From positions 558,001 to 622,000 of the forward strand of contig NZ_QAYX01000023.1 of the NCBI RefSeq assembly GCF_003054705.1: a stretch of 64,000 nucleotides of DNA, given 5' to 3'. This DNA is from Opitutus sp. ER46. GTDB lineage: Bacteria > Verrucomicrobiota > Verrucomicrobiia > Opitutales > Opitutaceae. A model generated the notes under the pieces. That model saw nothing but the letters and a program-made list of their open reading frames with translations. It was not told where the DNA came from and made no database searches. A program made the position numbers and the translations under genes. Positions 9,247 to 17,842 of this stretch are shown here, piece after piece (position 1 is the stretch's first letter; the number at the start of each line of letters is the position of its first letter).

Positions 9247-10035
9247 TCAGGAGGAGGCGCTCGTGTAGCGGCGCAGCCCGCGGTTGAACATCACGACCGC
9301 GAGCGCAAACCAGACCGCGGCGAGCCCGAACAACCAGCCAACCCAGCTCCACCGGAACCCGTGCAGCACGGTGCTCGCGGGTGCGTTGCTCACGACCACC
9401 GCCGGGATGAGCCAGACAAAGAGCACGCGCGAAACCAGCCCTTTGAACGCGCGCTGCGGGAGACGGGAGAATTCCGTGGCGACGAAATAGATGCCTTCCA
9501 CCCCTTGGGCGCTCGTGAGCCAGAACACCGAGGAGACCGACATCACCAGGATGCTGTAGTGGATCACCACGCCCGCGAGAATCATCAGCGTGTACAGCAC
9601 CACGTCCGCCGCCTGGGGCGAGAGATTCAGCTTCTGCGCCGCGTACACCACGATGCCGCCGGCAATCACGGCGTTCACCAGGCCGTCCGGGTCCAGCTTC
9701 CGCGTCGTTGCCATGAACATCACGTTGCCCGGCTGGGCCAGGAAGAAGTCGAAGTTCCCGGTGCGCACGTTCCGGCCCATCTCGAAGATGCTGCTCCAGA
9801 AGAATCCCATCAGGATGCGTTGCACCAGCATCGAGGTGCCGAGCAGGAGGATCATCTCGTACTTGGTCCAGCCGGCGATCGACGCGGTGTGTTCGTAGAT
9901 GACGGAGATCGTGAGCAGGTTGACGCTCATCCAGAACAGCTCGACCAGCGACCAGATGATGAAGTCGCCGCGGAACATCATCGTCCGCACCATCGAGTAC
10001 CGGGCGCTCGCCCACCAGATTTGGAGGTAACGCAT
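9247..10035 (-). CDS. ABC-2 family permease (COG4587/COG3694 type), first of a pair
   Basis: Six-helix integral membrane protein of about 262 residues, resembling the ABC-2 family permeases that usually come as a pair with an ABC ATPase. The typical early segment RTMMFRGDFIIWSLVELFW and the FDFFLAQPGNVMFMATTRKLDPDGL region match this family, whose exporters have poorly known substrates. ATG at 10035 is preceded by AAAGGA at 8 bases; a GTG directly before it (10038) is also possible and has a 5-base spacing. It begins 10 bases or so after its sister permease (10048-10863). No ATPase is found beside the pair. Confidence 0.85.
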   Translation of the reverse strand: MRYLQIWWASARYSMVRTMMFRGDFIIWSLVELFWMSVNLLTISVIYEHTASIAGWTKYEMILLLGTSMLVQRILMGFFWSSIFEMGRNVRTGNFDFFLAQPGNVMFMATTRKLDPDGLVNAVIAGGIVVYAAQKLNLSPQAADVVLYTLMILAGVVIHYSILVMSVSSVFWLTSAQGVEGIYFVATEFSRLPQRAFKGLVSRVLFVWLIPAVVVSNAPASTVLHGFRWSWVGWLFGLAAVWFALAVVMFNRGLRRYTSASS

Positions 10036-10047
10036 CACGGGATTCCT

Positions 10048-10863
10048 TTAGCCGCCCACCGCGGTGTGGCGGCGCAGCCCGCGGGTCCAAAGCAGGTTGG
10101 CCAGGCCGAGGAGTACCGCGACCCAAACGAGTTGGATGGCCAGGCCCTGCAGGATCAGCACGGGCTCATTGATCCGGCCCGACAAGATCGCGCCGGGAAA
10201 ATACATCTGGTAGTAGAACGGCAGATACCGCGCGATGCCGTAGGCCCAGGCGGGGAGGAGATCGAGCGGGAACATCTGGCCGCCCAGGACCGATTCGATG
10301 GCGTAGGAGAGGATCACGAAGCCCTGGATCTCGAGAAACCAGAAGCTCAGCATCCCGAAGCAGTACGCGATGGAGAACTGGATCAGCGCCGACAGGAACA
10401 TGGCCGGCACGCCAAGGCCGAAACGCCACCAGTCGAGCGGGTAGGTGAGGCTCTCGTGCAGCACGGGCAACGCGAGGACGAGCGGGATCAGGATCAGGGC
10501 GCCCGACACCAGCCGCGCCGCGGCGAAGATGCTGAGGCGGTAACCGAAGTAGTTGATCGGCTTGAGCAGGAACTGGTTGATCAGCCCGTTCCGGATTTCC
10601 TCGCTGATCTGGTAGTCCTCGTTGAACGCGCTGATCAGGAACTGCAGCACCAGCAGAGTCACGAAGTACGTCAGCGTCTGGTTGAGGTTGAACCCGCCGA
10701 TCGTTGCGGGCGCACCGGCGTACGCCGCGCCCCACAGGATGAACACCGCCGCGAGGTGAAAGAGGGAGAAGAAGCCGCGGACCGCGAAATTCCACCGGTA
10801 CACCAGATTGCTCTGGAGCCCCACCAAGAAGGCATGCCGGTATTTTTCGAAGGTCGCGTACAT
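10048..10863 (-). CDS. ABC-2 family permease, second of a pair
   Basis: Second membrane subunit (271 residues, about six helices), carrying the conserved segment AFNEDYQISEEIRNGLINQFLLKPINYFGYRLS seen in this permease family, and FVILSYAIESVLGGQMFPLDLLP in the C-terminal half. Normally the ATPase gene (COG4586 type) precedes it. Here the upstream 250 bases contain only a palindromic repeat pair, and the next gene is parA. A partner ATPase must therefore be encoded elsewhere, or the pair is a remnant. Confidence 0.86.
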   Translation of the reverse strand: MYATFEKYRHAFLVGLQSNLVYRWNFAVRGFFSLFHLAAVFILWGAAYAGAPATIGGFNLNQTLTYFVTLLVLQFLISAFNEDYQISEEIRNGLINQFLLKPINYFGYRLSIFAAARLVSGALILIPLVLALPVLHESLTYPLDWWRFGLGVPAMFLSALIQFSIAYCFGMLSFWFLEIQGFVILSYAIESVLGGQMFPLDLLPAWAYGIARYLPFYYQMYFPGAILSGRINEPVLILQGLAIQLVWVAVLLGLANLLWTRGLRRHTAVGG

Positions 10864-10999
10864 CGGAAGCAGCCCGCCAACACACGGATGCGGCGCCGCG
10901 AGTCAAACGCCGGTTCGGACCCCCGCATGTCGCGCCGGGGCCGGCGCCGGGGTCCGGCGAGCGGGCGTAGGCCGCGAGATCGGGTCGAGACCGGTCCGA

Positions 11000-11057
11000 G
11001 ATAACACGCCAAATCTGGCGTGTTATCGCCCGTAACACGCCAGATTTGGCGTGTTAT
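11000..11057. repeat. Two-copy perfect palindrome (TAACACGCCA arms)
   Basis: Two adjacent dyads. Copy A (11000-11027) has 12-base arms GATAACACGCCA / TGGCGTGTTATC around centre AATC. Copy B (11033-11056) has 10-base arms TAACACGCCA / TGGCGTGTTA around centre GATT. Because the centres are also complementary, each copy is the reverse complement of the other. There is no T-run, so it is not an ordinary terminator. It sits between parA (ending 11117) and the start of the ABC-2 pair (10863). Confidence 0.9.
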
Positions 11058-11116
11058 CTCGATTTTGGGGCAGCGAGGCCGAAGGGACGGCGCGGCCGTC
11101 CGCCGATCGGGTGGGG

Positions 11117-11902
11117 CTACTTCGCCGCGAGGCCGAAGCGCTCGATGATCTCCTTGGCCAGGTTCCGGTACGCGGTCGCGCCGGGGTTGAGCGGGTCGTA
11201 GGCGAAGATCGGTTTGCCGAAACTGGGCGCCTCGCTCAGGCGCACCGTGCGCGGGATCACGCTGTTGAAAATCTTGTCGGGCAGGTGCTGCTTCACCTCG
11301 TCGACCACCTGGCGGGAGAGGTTCGTGCGCAGGTCAAACATGGTCATCACGATGCCGCCCACTTCGAGCGCGTCGTTGATGTGCGCCGTCTTGAGCCGCT
11401 CGACGTTGCGCAGGATCTGGCCGAGGCCCTCCAGCGCGAGGTATTCACACTGTAGCGCGATGAGCAGGTAGTCCGCCGCCGCGAGGCTGTTCATCGAGAG
11501 CATCCCGAGCGCGGGGGGACAATCGATGATGATGGCCCGATAGCCGCCGGAGGAGCGGATGGGTTCGAGCACGGCGCGCAGCTTGCCGAGGTAGTTCTCC
11601 ATCTGCGCCAGCTCGATCTCGGCTGCGGCCAGGTCCTCCTCGCTGGGCAGCAGAGCCAGGTGCTCGTAGGCGGTCGGGACGATCATTTCCACGGCCGAGC
11701 CCTCGCCGTGCATCGGACCATAGAGGCTCTTCCCGGCCTGCTTCTCGACGCCCACCGCGCTGGTCGCATTGGCCTGCGGGTCCAGATCCACCAGCAAGGT
11801 GTGAATCTTCTTCTCCGCCAAGGCAGCGGCGAGATTCACCGCAGTGGTGGTCTTTCCGACGCCGCCCTTTTGGTTGGCAATGGTGAAAACGGTGGTGGGC
11901 AT
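11117..11902 (-). CDS. parA: ParA/Soj-family ATPase
   Basis: Walker-type ATPase of 261 residues for partition of chromosome or other cargo. The deviant Walker A KGGVGKTT (12-19) follows the N-terminal MPTTVFTIANQ. Then come VDLDPQANAT, the Walker B region IIIDCPPALGMLSMN, and the Soj-type C-terminus SVIPRTVRLSEAPSFGKPIFAYDP. Length and N-terminus are those of chromosomal Soj. A parB gene usually follows directly, but here the downstream 250 bases hold only a palindromic repeat pair and then transporter genes. Confidence 0.93.
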   Translation of the reverse strand: MPTTVFTIANQKGGVGKTTTAVNLAAALAEKKIHTLLVDLDPQANATSAVGVEKQAGKSLYGPMHGEGSAVEMIVPTAYEHLALLPSEEDLAAAEIELAQMENYLGKLRAVLEPIRSSGGYRAIIIDCPPALGMLSMNSLAAADYLLIALQCEYLALEGLGQILRNVERLKTAHINDALEVGGIVMTMFDLRTNLSRQVVDEVKQHLPDKIFNSVIPRTVRLSEAPSFGKPIFAYDPLNPGATAYRNLAKEIIERFGLAAK

Positions 11903-12012
11903 GAGCGTGCGCAGGCTATGACGAATGCCCGTGCCTGCCGCAAGCGCGGTCTGGGCGCGCCCCGCCCTGGATCCTGGCGCACGGGGGCGTCGTTCCCGCG
12001 TGAGCGAGCCGG

Positions 12013-13371
12013 TTACCGGGGCAGCTCCACGATCACCCGCAGGCCTGACCGGTCGGTGCGGTTTTCGGCCCGCAGCGTGCCCCGGTGCAGGTCGACGATC
12101 CCCTTGCAGATCGCCAGGCCCAGACCATGGCCGGGGCGGGGCCTCGGCGCCGCGGCGCCATGGTCAAAGCGTACGAAACGCTGGAAGACCCGCGCGAGTT
12201 GCGCCTCCGGCAGCCCGGGGCCTTCGTCCACGACCACGAAGCACCATCCGTTTGCGAGGGCAAAGGACTCGAGGGTGACCACGCCGTTCGGGGGCGAGAC
12301 CGACATCGCATTGATCACGAGGTTGAGCAGCATTTGCCGCAGCAGGTCGGCGTCGCCGCGAATCTCGCCCTCCTCGTTTCGCGCCAGGTGGAAACGCACC
12401 CCGCGGTCCTCGGCCAGCACGTCGGCATCTTCGGCAAATGCCGCCATCAGCTTCGGCACCACCACCGGCACCAGGGGAAGATTGAGCGCGCCGCTTTCCG
12501 ATTTTGCCAGGAACAGCAGGCTCTCGATGACCTGGTTCAACCGGGCGATCTCCTCGAGGATGTCGGCCAGCGCCGCTTCGTTTTCGGTCTCGGTGGTGCG
12601 CCCGCCCCGCAGCTTCTCGACGTTCAGGCGGATGAGCGCCAGTGGCGTCTTGAGCTCGTGCGAGGCGTCGGCCGTGAACTGCCGGACCTGTTCAAAGGAC
12701 TCCTGCAGGCGGTCGAACATCTGGTTCAGCAACCGGGTCAGCGCCGCGAGTTCGTCGTGGCCCGGCGGTTCCGGAATGCGCTCGGTCAGGCGGTCACCGC
12801 GAATCCGGCGCGCCGTCTCTTCGATGGCGCGAATCGGCCGCAGCGTGGCCCGGCTGAAGTTGTAGCCCAGGCCGACGCTCGCGAGCCCCACGGCGATCAC
12901 CAGCATGACCGAGATGCGGACGTAGTCCCGCAACAACCTCTCCGATGGCTCGAGCGGGCTCCCAATCTGGATCTGGTACGTGCCGAACGGGAACGAAGAG
13001 AGATGCACCCGGCCCAACGCCGGGAGGGCAATCGTCCGGTGCTCCGGCGCGTGGCCGACGGGCAGCACCGTGTCCCGCAGGTTGTCCGAACGGAACACCA
13101 CCTTGCCGCCGCCGTTGAGCACCTGGATCACGAACAGCGCGGCGTCGTTGTCGGAGTCGCGTTTGATGCGTTCCGCGAGCGCGGCCGGCGCGATGTCCGG
13201 ATCTCCGCCGATCAGATCGCGGAGTTCCTGCGCCTCGACCTCATGGAGCAGTTCCAGACCGCGCACGACCTGGTGATTGAGCAGCATCCCGCCGACCGCC
13301 AGCACGGCTGCGGTCGTGAGGGTGACCAGCACGGCGAAGCGGACGGTGAGACGGAGGGTGAAGGATTTCAC
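12013..13371 (-). CDS. Sensor histidine kinase (OmpR-system partner)
   Basis: Membrane sensor kinase of 452 residues. TM1 is about 12-32 and TM2 about 152-172, flanking a periplasmic sensor of roughly 115 residues. A HAMP segment (RPIRAIEETARRIRGDRL) follows, then HisKA with phospho-acceptor His238 in ADASHELKTPLA. The HATPase domain has N box LLNLVINAM, G1 DEGPGLP and G2 GHGLGLAICKGI. The start is GTG at 13371, overlapping the stop of the response regulator as GTGA, so the two are translationally coupled. The signal sensed is unknown; the neighbouring oxidase operon upstream could be a target, but nothing proves it. Confidence 0.95.
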   Translation of the reverse strand: MKSFTLRLTVRFAVLVTLTTAAVLAVGGMLLNHQVVRGLELLHEVEAQELRDLIGGDPDIAPAALAERIKRDSDNDAALFVIQVLNGGGKVVFRSDNLRDTVLPVGHAPEHRTIALPALGRVHLSSFPFGTYQIQIGSPLEPSERLLRDYVRISVMLVIAVGLASVGLGYNFSRATLRPIRAIEETARRIRGDRLTERIPEPPGHDELAALTRLLNQMFDRLQESFEQVRQFTADASHELKTPLALIRLNVEKLRGGRTTETENEAALADILEEIARLNQVIESLLFLAKSESGALNLPLVPVVVPKLMAAFAEDADVLAEDRGVRFHLARNEEGEIRGDADLLRQMLLNLVINAMSVSPPNGVVTLESFALANGWCFVVVDEGPGLPEAQLARVFQRFVRFDHGAAAPRPRPGHGLGLAICKGIVDLHRGTLRAENRTDRSGLRVIVELPR

Positions 13372-14036
13372 GAGAGCTGGTATCCGGTGCCACGGATCGT
13401 CCGGATCAGCGGCTCCACGCCGGGGCGATCGAACTTCTGGCGGAGGCGGCGCACGTACACGTCGATCAGGTTCGTCCCGAGATCGTAGGAGGCGTCCCAG
13501 ATCTTCTCGGCGATCATCGTGCGCGTGAGCACGCGCCGCGGGTTTTGCAGGAAGAGCTCGAGGAGGGCGAACTCCCGGTTGGTCAACTCGATCGGCTGGC
13601 CGTCCAGCTGCGCCGTCCGCGCCAGAAGATCGAGCGTCACCCCGCGGTGCTCCAGGATCACGGCGCGCGGCGCCGTGCCCTGGCGGCGGAGCAGCGAGCG
13701 AACCCGCGCGATCAGTTCGTCGACGCTGAAGGGCTTGGGCAGATAGTCGTCGGCGCCGAGGTTGAGCCCCTGGATACGGTCTTCGACCGCATCCCGCGCG
13801 CTGAGAATGAGCACGGGTTCGTCAAAGCCGCTCGCGCGCCACTCCCGCAGCAGCACCAGGCCGTCACCGTCCGGCAGACTGAGGTCGAGGATCAGGGCGT
13901 CGTACGGCGAATCGGCCAGCGCGTCGCGCGCCGCCGCCGCCGTGCCGACCAGGCGCACGGTATACGCCTGCTCCACGAGCGCGCGCTCCACAAAGCGGCC
14001 CACCTTGTCGTTGTCCTCGATAATCAGAATCTTCAT
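13368..14036 (-). CDS. OmpR/PhoB-type response regulator
   Basis: Two-component DNA-binding regulator of 222 residues. In the receiver domain the acidic pair is E7/D8, the phosphorylation site is Asp51 (ALILDLSLPDGDG) and the conserved Lys is in DDYLPKPFSVDEL. The C-terminal winged helix has the usual ELTNREFALLELF and NLIDVYVRRLRQKFD segments ending in IRTIRGTGYQL. The ATG at 14036 gives the standard N-terminus MKILIIEDN; the longer frame to 14438 runs into the cytochrome gene and is a shadow. It is 19 bases downstream of the fused cytochrome gene on the same strand, so it may share the oxidase transcript. Confidence 0.95.
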   Translation of the reverse strand: MKILIIEDNDKVGRFVERALVEQAYTVRLVGTAAAARDALADSPYDALILDLSLPDGDGLVLLREWRASGFDEPVLILSARDAVEDRIQGLNLGADDYLPKPFSVDELIARVRSLLRRQGTAPRAVILEHRGVTLDLLARTAQLDGQPIELTNREFALLELFLQNPRRVLTRTMIAEKIWDASYDLGTNLIDVYVRRLRQKFDRPGVEPLIRTIRGTGYQLS

Positions 14037-14055
14037 CGCTGCAGCGCGGCGGAAA

Positions 14056-15927
14056 CTAGCGGCGCGCGGGCGGCGGGTGCAACGTTTGGACGTAACGTGC
14101 CAGACCGAGCACTTCCCGGTCCGAGAGGTATTCGTGTCCGGCCATCGGGAGACCGGGCAGACCGAACTTGATGATCCGCGCCACCTGCAGTTCCGGGTCG
14201 GCTCCAGCGACGACATGCCGCCAGGGCGCGGCGGGCCAGTCGGGCGGACGCAGACTGAGGCGGCCCGCCAACGGCCCGTCGCCATGCCCTTCGGGGCCAT
14301 GGCAGGCCGTGCACAGGCGCAGGAAAAGCCGGCGGGCCTCCGCCGGCGCCAGTGCGTCGGCGGTGGCCGGGGCCCACGCGGCGATCTGCGCGGCCCGAGC
14401 CTCACCGGTGTCACGTCCGAGCGACGCCAGGTACGCAATCAGGTCGGCCCCGCGGGAATCGCCGTCCGCGAACAGCCCCGCATAGGACGGCATCCGCGAT
14501 CCGGCCGACACGCTGCCGGGCGAGATCAGGTGCAGCCGGTTCCATTCGGGCGAGCGACGGTTGCCTACCTGCGAGAGATCTGGCCCCTGGCGGCGGGTGC
14601 CGAACAGGGGCGGCGCCGCCTCCAGCGACTCCGGGAAAGGCACGCCGGGCCCCCAATTGCCGACCTCGGTGCGCACGCGGGGGCGGATGTACTGCGAGTG
14701 GCAGTGGATGCAGCCTTCGGAAATATAGACTTCGCGGCCCCGCACCACGGGATCAGCCGAGGCCGATTCGCGGGCGCAGCCGGCCGACAGCAGGACAACG
14801 ACCGCCATCGCGGCGAGGGATGCTCCGAAACGAACCTGCCTCGCCCGCCACAATGCCGCCGCCACCGCGGCTGCGGCGACCACGACGAAGGCGGTCGGCA
14901 CCCGATCCAGATCCTGCGCCATGCCGACGCCGAGCGCGGAGCCGGTCCATCCGGCAACCGCAAAGACCGCGGCCGCAACGCCGCGCCGCCCCGTGCGGGC
15001 GGGAAAGTCGACGAGCAGCGTCGAGTAGAGCGAGACGCCCCCCGTGTACCACCAGCCGGCGAAACTCGCCCCGGGCAAAACGCCGTCGAGGATCAGGCAC
15101 GCCACACCCAGGAGGGCCATGGCGGATGCGGCGACGCCGATTCGAACGCCACGATCAAGCAGGATCCCCCCGACCACCGCCGCCGCGAAATGAACCCCGG
15201 CATTCGCCCACAGGAGGTTGGACGTGCCCCAGGTTGCCGCGCGCAGGGCGGGCGTGTGCTGGATGACATAGAACGCCGCCGAGTCCATCCACACGAGCGC
15301 GAGCAGGACGACGATCCAGCGGATTACTCCGCCGCTCCGGCTCCGTTCGGCCGGGAGCGAAGGCGGCTCCGGCGCCTGCATCCAGCGCGGCAGTGCGGAC
15401 GCGAGCAACGCGACCAAGGCGGCGACGAGACTCTGCGTGGTGGGTGAGGCTTGAAACAGGATCGGCAGGTTGCAGGTGGCGTAGGCCAGCCCCGTGCCGG
15501 CGCCGATGCACAACCCAAGTCGCCGCTCACCTGCGGCGGCGCGGAGGGCCGAGGCGAGCGCGACGGTCACGAACCCGAGCGACAGCCCCACCGCCGCGGC
15601 GGCGATGATCAGTCCAGCCCAGGAGGAGACCGCGAGTGCCAGGAGCGCGCTGGCCGCGCCCGCGCGGAGGCCCCAGGCGAGGCTGCTGTTGCCACGTGCG
15701 GCCGCCCACCGGCGGCTGGCAGCCAGCACCGCCCCGGAGATGCCGCCAAGGCAGAGAGCCGCGAGGATGAGACGAAGCTGGTCGGCCGCGGGGACGCTCG
15801 CCCGCGCGAGTTCCAGGAACGCGAACTCCGCGAAAATGAGGAAGTACACGTACGTCGCCGTGATCGCCCCGAGCGCCGCAAACCAGGAACGAACCGGGTG
15901 CTGGGGAGTTGGAGCCGTCGGCGTCAT
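14056..15927 (-). CDS. Fusion: 12-TM MFS-like domain + CcoO-like cytochrome c + second cytochrome c
   Basis: Unusual 623-residue protein. Residues 1-365 form about 12 hydrophobic helices with MFS-like layout and no cytochrome motif. A further helix (367-384) ends in a lipobox-like LLSAGC. Residues 390-500 are a c-type cytochrome closely resembling CcoO of cbb3 oxidases: EGCIHCHSQYIRPRVRTEVG (heme site C406-C409-H410), TRRQGPDLSQVG, and RMPSYAGL with the Met ligand. A second cytochrome c (about 530-615) has CTACHGPEGHGDGP (C539-C542-H543). It should carry electrons to the oxidase-like subunit encoded just upstream, whose stop overlaps this ATG (ATGA at 15927). In the normal ccoNO pair CcoO is a single-helix protein. 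The role of the MFS-like part is unknown. Confidence 0.85.
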   Translation of the reverse strand: MTPTAPTPQHPVRSWFAALGAITATYVYFLIFAEFAFLELARASVPAADQLRLILAALCLGGISGAVLAASRRWAAARGNSSLAWGLRAGAASALLALAVSSWAGLIIAAAAVGLSLGFVTVALASALRAAAGERRLGLCIGAGTGLAYATCNLPILFQASPTTQSLVAALVALLASALPRWMQAPEPPSLPAERSRSGGVIRWIVVLLALVWMDSAAFYVIQHTPALRAATWGTSNLLWANAGVHFAAAVVGGILLDRGVRIGVAASAMALLGVACLILDGVLPGASFAGWWYTGGVSLYSTLLVDFPARTGRRGVAAAVFAVAGWTGSALGVGMAQDLDRVPTAFVVVAAAAVAAALWRARQVRFGASLAAMAVVVLLSAGCARESASADPVVRGREVYISEGCIHCHSQYIRPRVRTEVGNWGPGVPFPESLEAAPPLFGTRRQGPDLSQVGNRRSPEWNRLHLISPGSVSAGSRMPSYAGLFADGDSRGADLIAYLASLGRDTGEARAAQIAAWAPATADALAPAEARRLFLRLCTACHGPEGHGDGPLAGRLSLRPPDWPAAPWRHVVAGADPELQVARIIKFGLPGLPMAGHEYLSDREVLGLARYVQTLHPPPARR

Positions 15928-17162
15928 CGTGCCAGGGCGTCCACCCACCAGCGAATCGCGGCCGCCGTCATGCTGGCCCCGGCGACGAGTCGGGTCGCGA
16001 ACAACGCCTGCGTCCAGGGCTCACTGCGAAAGAGTTCGGCCATGTGCGGGACTTCCTGCACGCCGAGCACCACCATTGAGCCAACATAGACGGCGCAGCC
16101 CGCCTGCCAGGCGAGGAAGACGCCGCGCGGCGCGGGCCGGCCGGTGAGCACGGTCAGGATGGCGGCGTGGACGCAGGTCACCAGGCCCGCCATTGCCAGG
16201 TGAGCGTGGCCGACCATGGCGTGGGTGAACTTGAGGCGCTCCGAGATCCCGGGCAGGTACGTGATCCAGCCGGTGAGGATCAGCACCGCCCACCACACCG
16301 CGGCGGCGCGGAGCCAGATGCGGGCGGAGTCCGGCCAGGCGTGGTGACGCCAGAACAGCGGCAGGAGCGGAATCCAGAGAAACAGGGTCGTCAGCGTCAG
16401 CACCGTGCCGCGCACGTGGTGGGAGACGTAGCCGCGATCCACGGTGGCAAACACGAGCCAACCCAGTCCGAGCACGGCGTAGAACCAGCGGACCGGGCGG
16501 CGGGTGCGCAGCCCCAGCCAGAGGGGAACGAGCATGAAGATGGCCACGATCCCGAGGGTTGAACCGAGCAGCGCCGCGCCGGTCGCCCCGCCGCTATCCG
16601 GGTTGATCGGCTGATAGATGTCCCGGCTCAGCGTGTGAAAGAGGACGCCCGGCACGACTGCCAGCAGCGCGAGCAAACCGGCCCGCCCGGCGCGGGCCAG
16701 CGGCGGGAGCATGGGCCAACGCCGCCAGGTTTGGCGCGCCAGCACGCCCCACAGCACCACCATGGCCGCGGGCAGCAGCGGGCGCGCCCAGCCGTGCCAG
16801 TCGAGGAACAGCTTGCCACTCACGTTGCCGGCGAGCCACGACGCGCCGCCGAGCAGGAGCGCCAGGCTCCAGACGAACAGCGCGAGCCGGGCATCGCGCG
16901 TCGCCCTGGAATCCGCGGGATCGAGGTACCAGGCGAACAGCGCGCCCACGAGCGGCAGCGAGCACCAGCCGTACAGTTGCCAGTCGAGATGCAGCGGCGC
17001 CCAGCGGCCGAACGTCAGCGGCGCAAGCGCGTTGCCGAGCGCGGGCCACAGCAGGCTCAGCGCGAGCCAGACGCCGACGAGGTTGGCCGCCGCCAGCCAG
17101 CCCAGGCAGTACCGAGCGACCGTGCGACCGTAAGGGGGCGGTGCCGCAACCACGGCACTCAT
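15924..17162 (-). CDS. Divergent heme-copper oxidase subunit I (CcoN-like / NO reductase-like)
   Basis: Twelve-helix membrane protein of 412 residues that aligns by eye with the catalytic subunit of cbb3-type oxidases. Candidate heme ligands are His58 (PLHLDWQLYGW, helix II) and the HxH pair His319/His321 in VGHAHLAMAG (helix X). A His pair, 248-249 (GYVSHH), falls where helix VII carries two CuB ligands. In helix VI, where CcoN has GHNAVGFFLT, this protein reads DSGGATGAALL, so the third CuB His seems replaced, with Asp189 nearby. Such changes occur in NO-reductase branches of the superfamily, so oxygen reductase, NO reductase or another activity remain open. The ATG at 17162 overlaps the ABC ATPase stop. 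Confidence 0.75.
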   Translation of the reverse strand: MSAVVAAPPPYGRTVARYCLGWLAAANLVGVWLALSLLWPALGNALAPLTFGRWAPLHLDWQLYGWCSLPLVGALFAWYLDPADSRATRDARLALFVWSLALLLGGASWLAGNVSGKLFLDWHGWARPLLPAAMVVLWGVLARQTWRRWPMLPPLARAGRAGLLALLAVVPGVLFHTLSRDIYQPINPDSGGATGAALLGSTLGIVAIFMLVPLWLGLRTRRPVRWFYAVLGLGWLVFATVDRGYVSHHVRGTVLTLTTLFLWIPLLPLFWRHHAWPDSARIWLRAAAVWWAVLILTGWITYLPGISERLKFTHAMVGHAHLAMAGLVTCVHAAILTVLTGRPAPRGVFLAWQAGCAVYVGSMVVLGVQEVPHMAELFRSEPWTQALFATRLVAGASMTAAAIRWWVDALAR

Positions 17163-17842
17163 GTGGCGATCTCGTCGAGGCCGCCGTCGCGGACGCGAAT
17201 GATCCGATGGCACGCTTCGGCGAAACGACGTTCGTGGGTGGCGAGCACCACCGCGATGCCCTCGCGTTCGACCAAGTCGCGGAGCAAGCCGAACACCGTC
17301 GCGCCCGTGGCCTCGTCGAGCGAGCCCGTCGGCTCGTCCGCCAGCAGGAGCGACGGGGCGTTCATCAGCGCCCGGCAGATCGCGGCGCGTTGCCGTTCGC
17401 CGCCGGAGAGGTCCTGGATGCGATGGGTGAGGCGATGACCGATCCCGAGGTGCCCGGCGAGCTGCTCGAGCCGCGCGGTGGCGGCCGCCCGGGGCGTGCC
17501 GATCGCGAGCGCCGGCACCCGCAGGTTCTCGGCCACGGTGAGGTCGGGGATGAGGTTGTGCAGCTGAAAGACAAAGCCCAGCCGCCGGCGCCGCAGCACG
17601 ATCCGGTTGGCCTCCGGCCGTGGATCGAGATCGCACACCGCAAGCTCGCCCCGGTCCGGCACGTCGAGCCCGCCCAGGAGGTGCAGGAGCGTGCTTTTGC
17701 CGGAACCCGACGCGCCCCACAACGCGACCAGTTCGCCGGCCCGGACATCAAGGCTGACGTCGCGCAGGACCGCGATGCGACCGCGATCGTAACTCTTGGA
17801 GACGTGGCGGGCGCGGACGAGAAGCGGGCGTGGTTCACTCAT
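17159..17842 (-). CDS. ABC transporter ATPase, LolD/MacB type
   Basis: ATP-binding subunit of 227 residues with Walker A GASGSGKST, Q-loop FVFQLHNLIPDLTV, signature LSGGERQRAAICRAL, Walker B SLLLADEPTGSLDE and H-loop ATHERR. It belongs to the LolD/MacB/FtsE group that works with FtsX-type permeases, which drive mechanical transmembrane movement and not classical import. The start overlaps the end of the permease gene by eight bases, and its stop overlaps the oxidase subunit start, so this transporter is made together with the oxidase. Confidence 0.93.
   Translation of the reverse strand: MSEPRPLLVRARHVSKSYDRGRIAVLRDVSLDVRAGELVALWGASGSGKSTLLHLLGGLDVPDRGELAVCDLDPRPEANRIVLRRRRLGFVFQLHNLIPDLTVAENLRVPALAIGTPRAAATARLEQLAGHLGIGHRLTHRIQDLSGGERQRAAICRALMNAPSLLLADEPTGSLDEATGATVFGLLRDLVEREGIAVVLATHERRFAEACHRIIRVRDGGLDEIAT

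Noticed and set aside
12085-13488. Plus-strand frame of 467 codons
   Set aside because: Shadow of the histidine kinase gene on the other strand.
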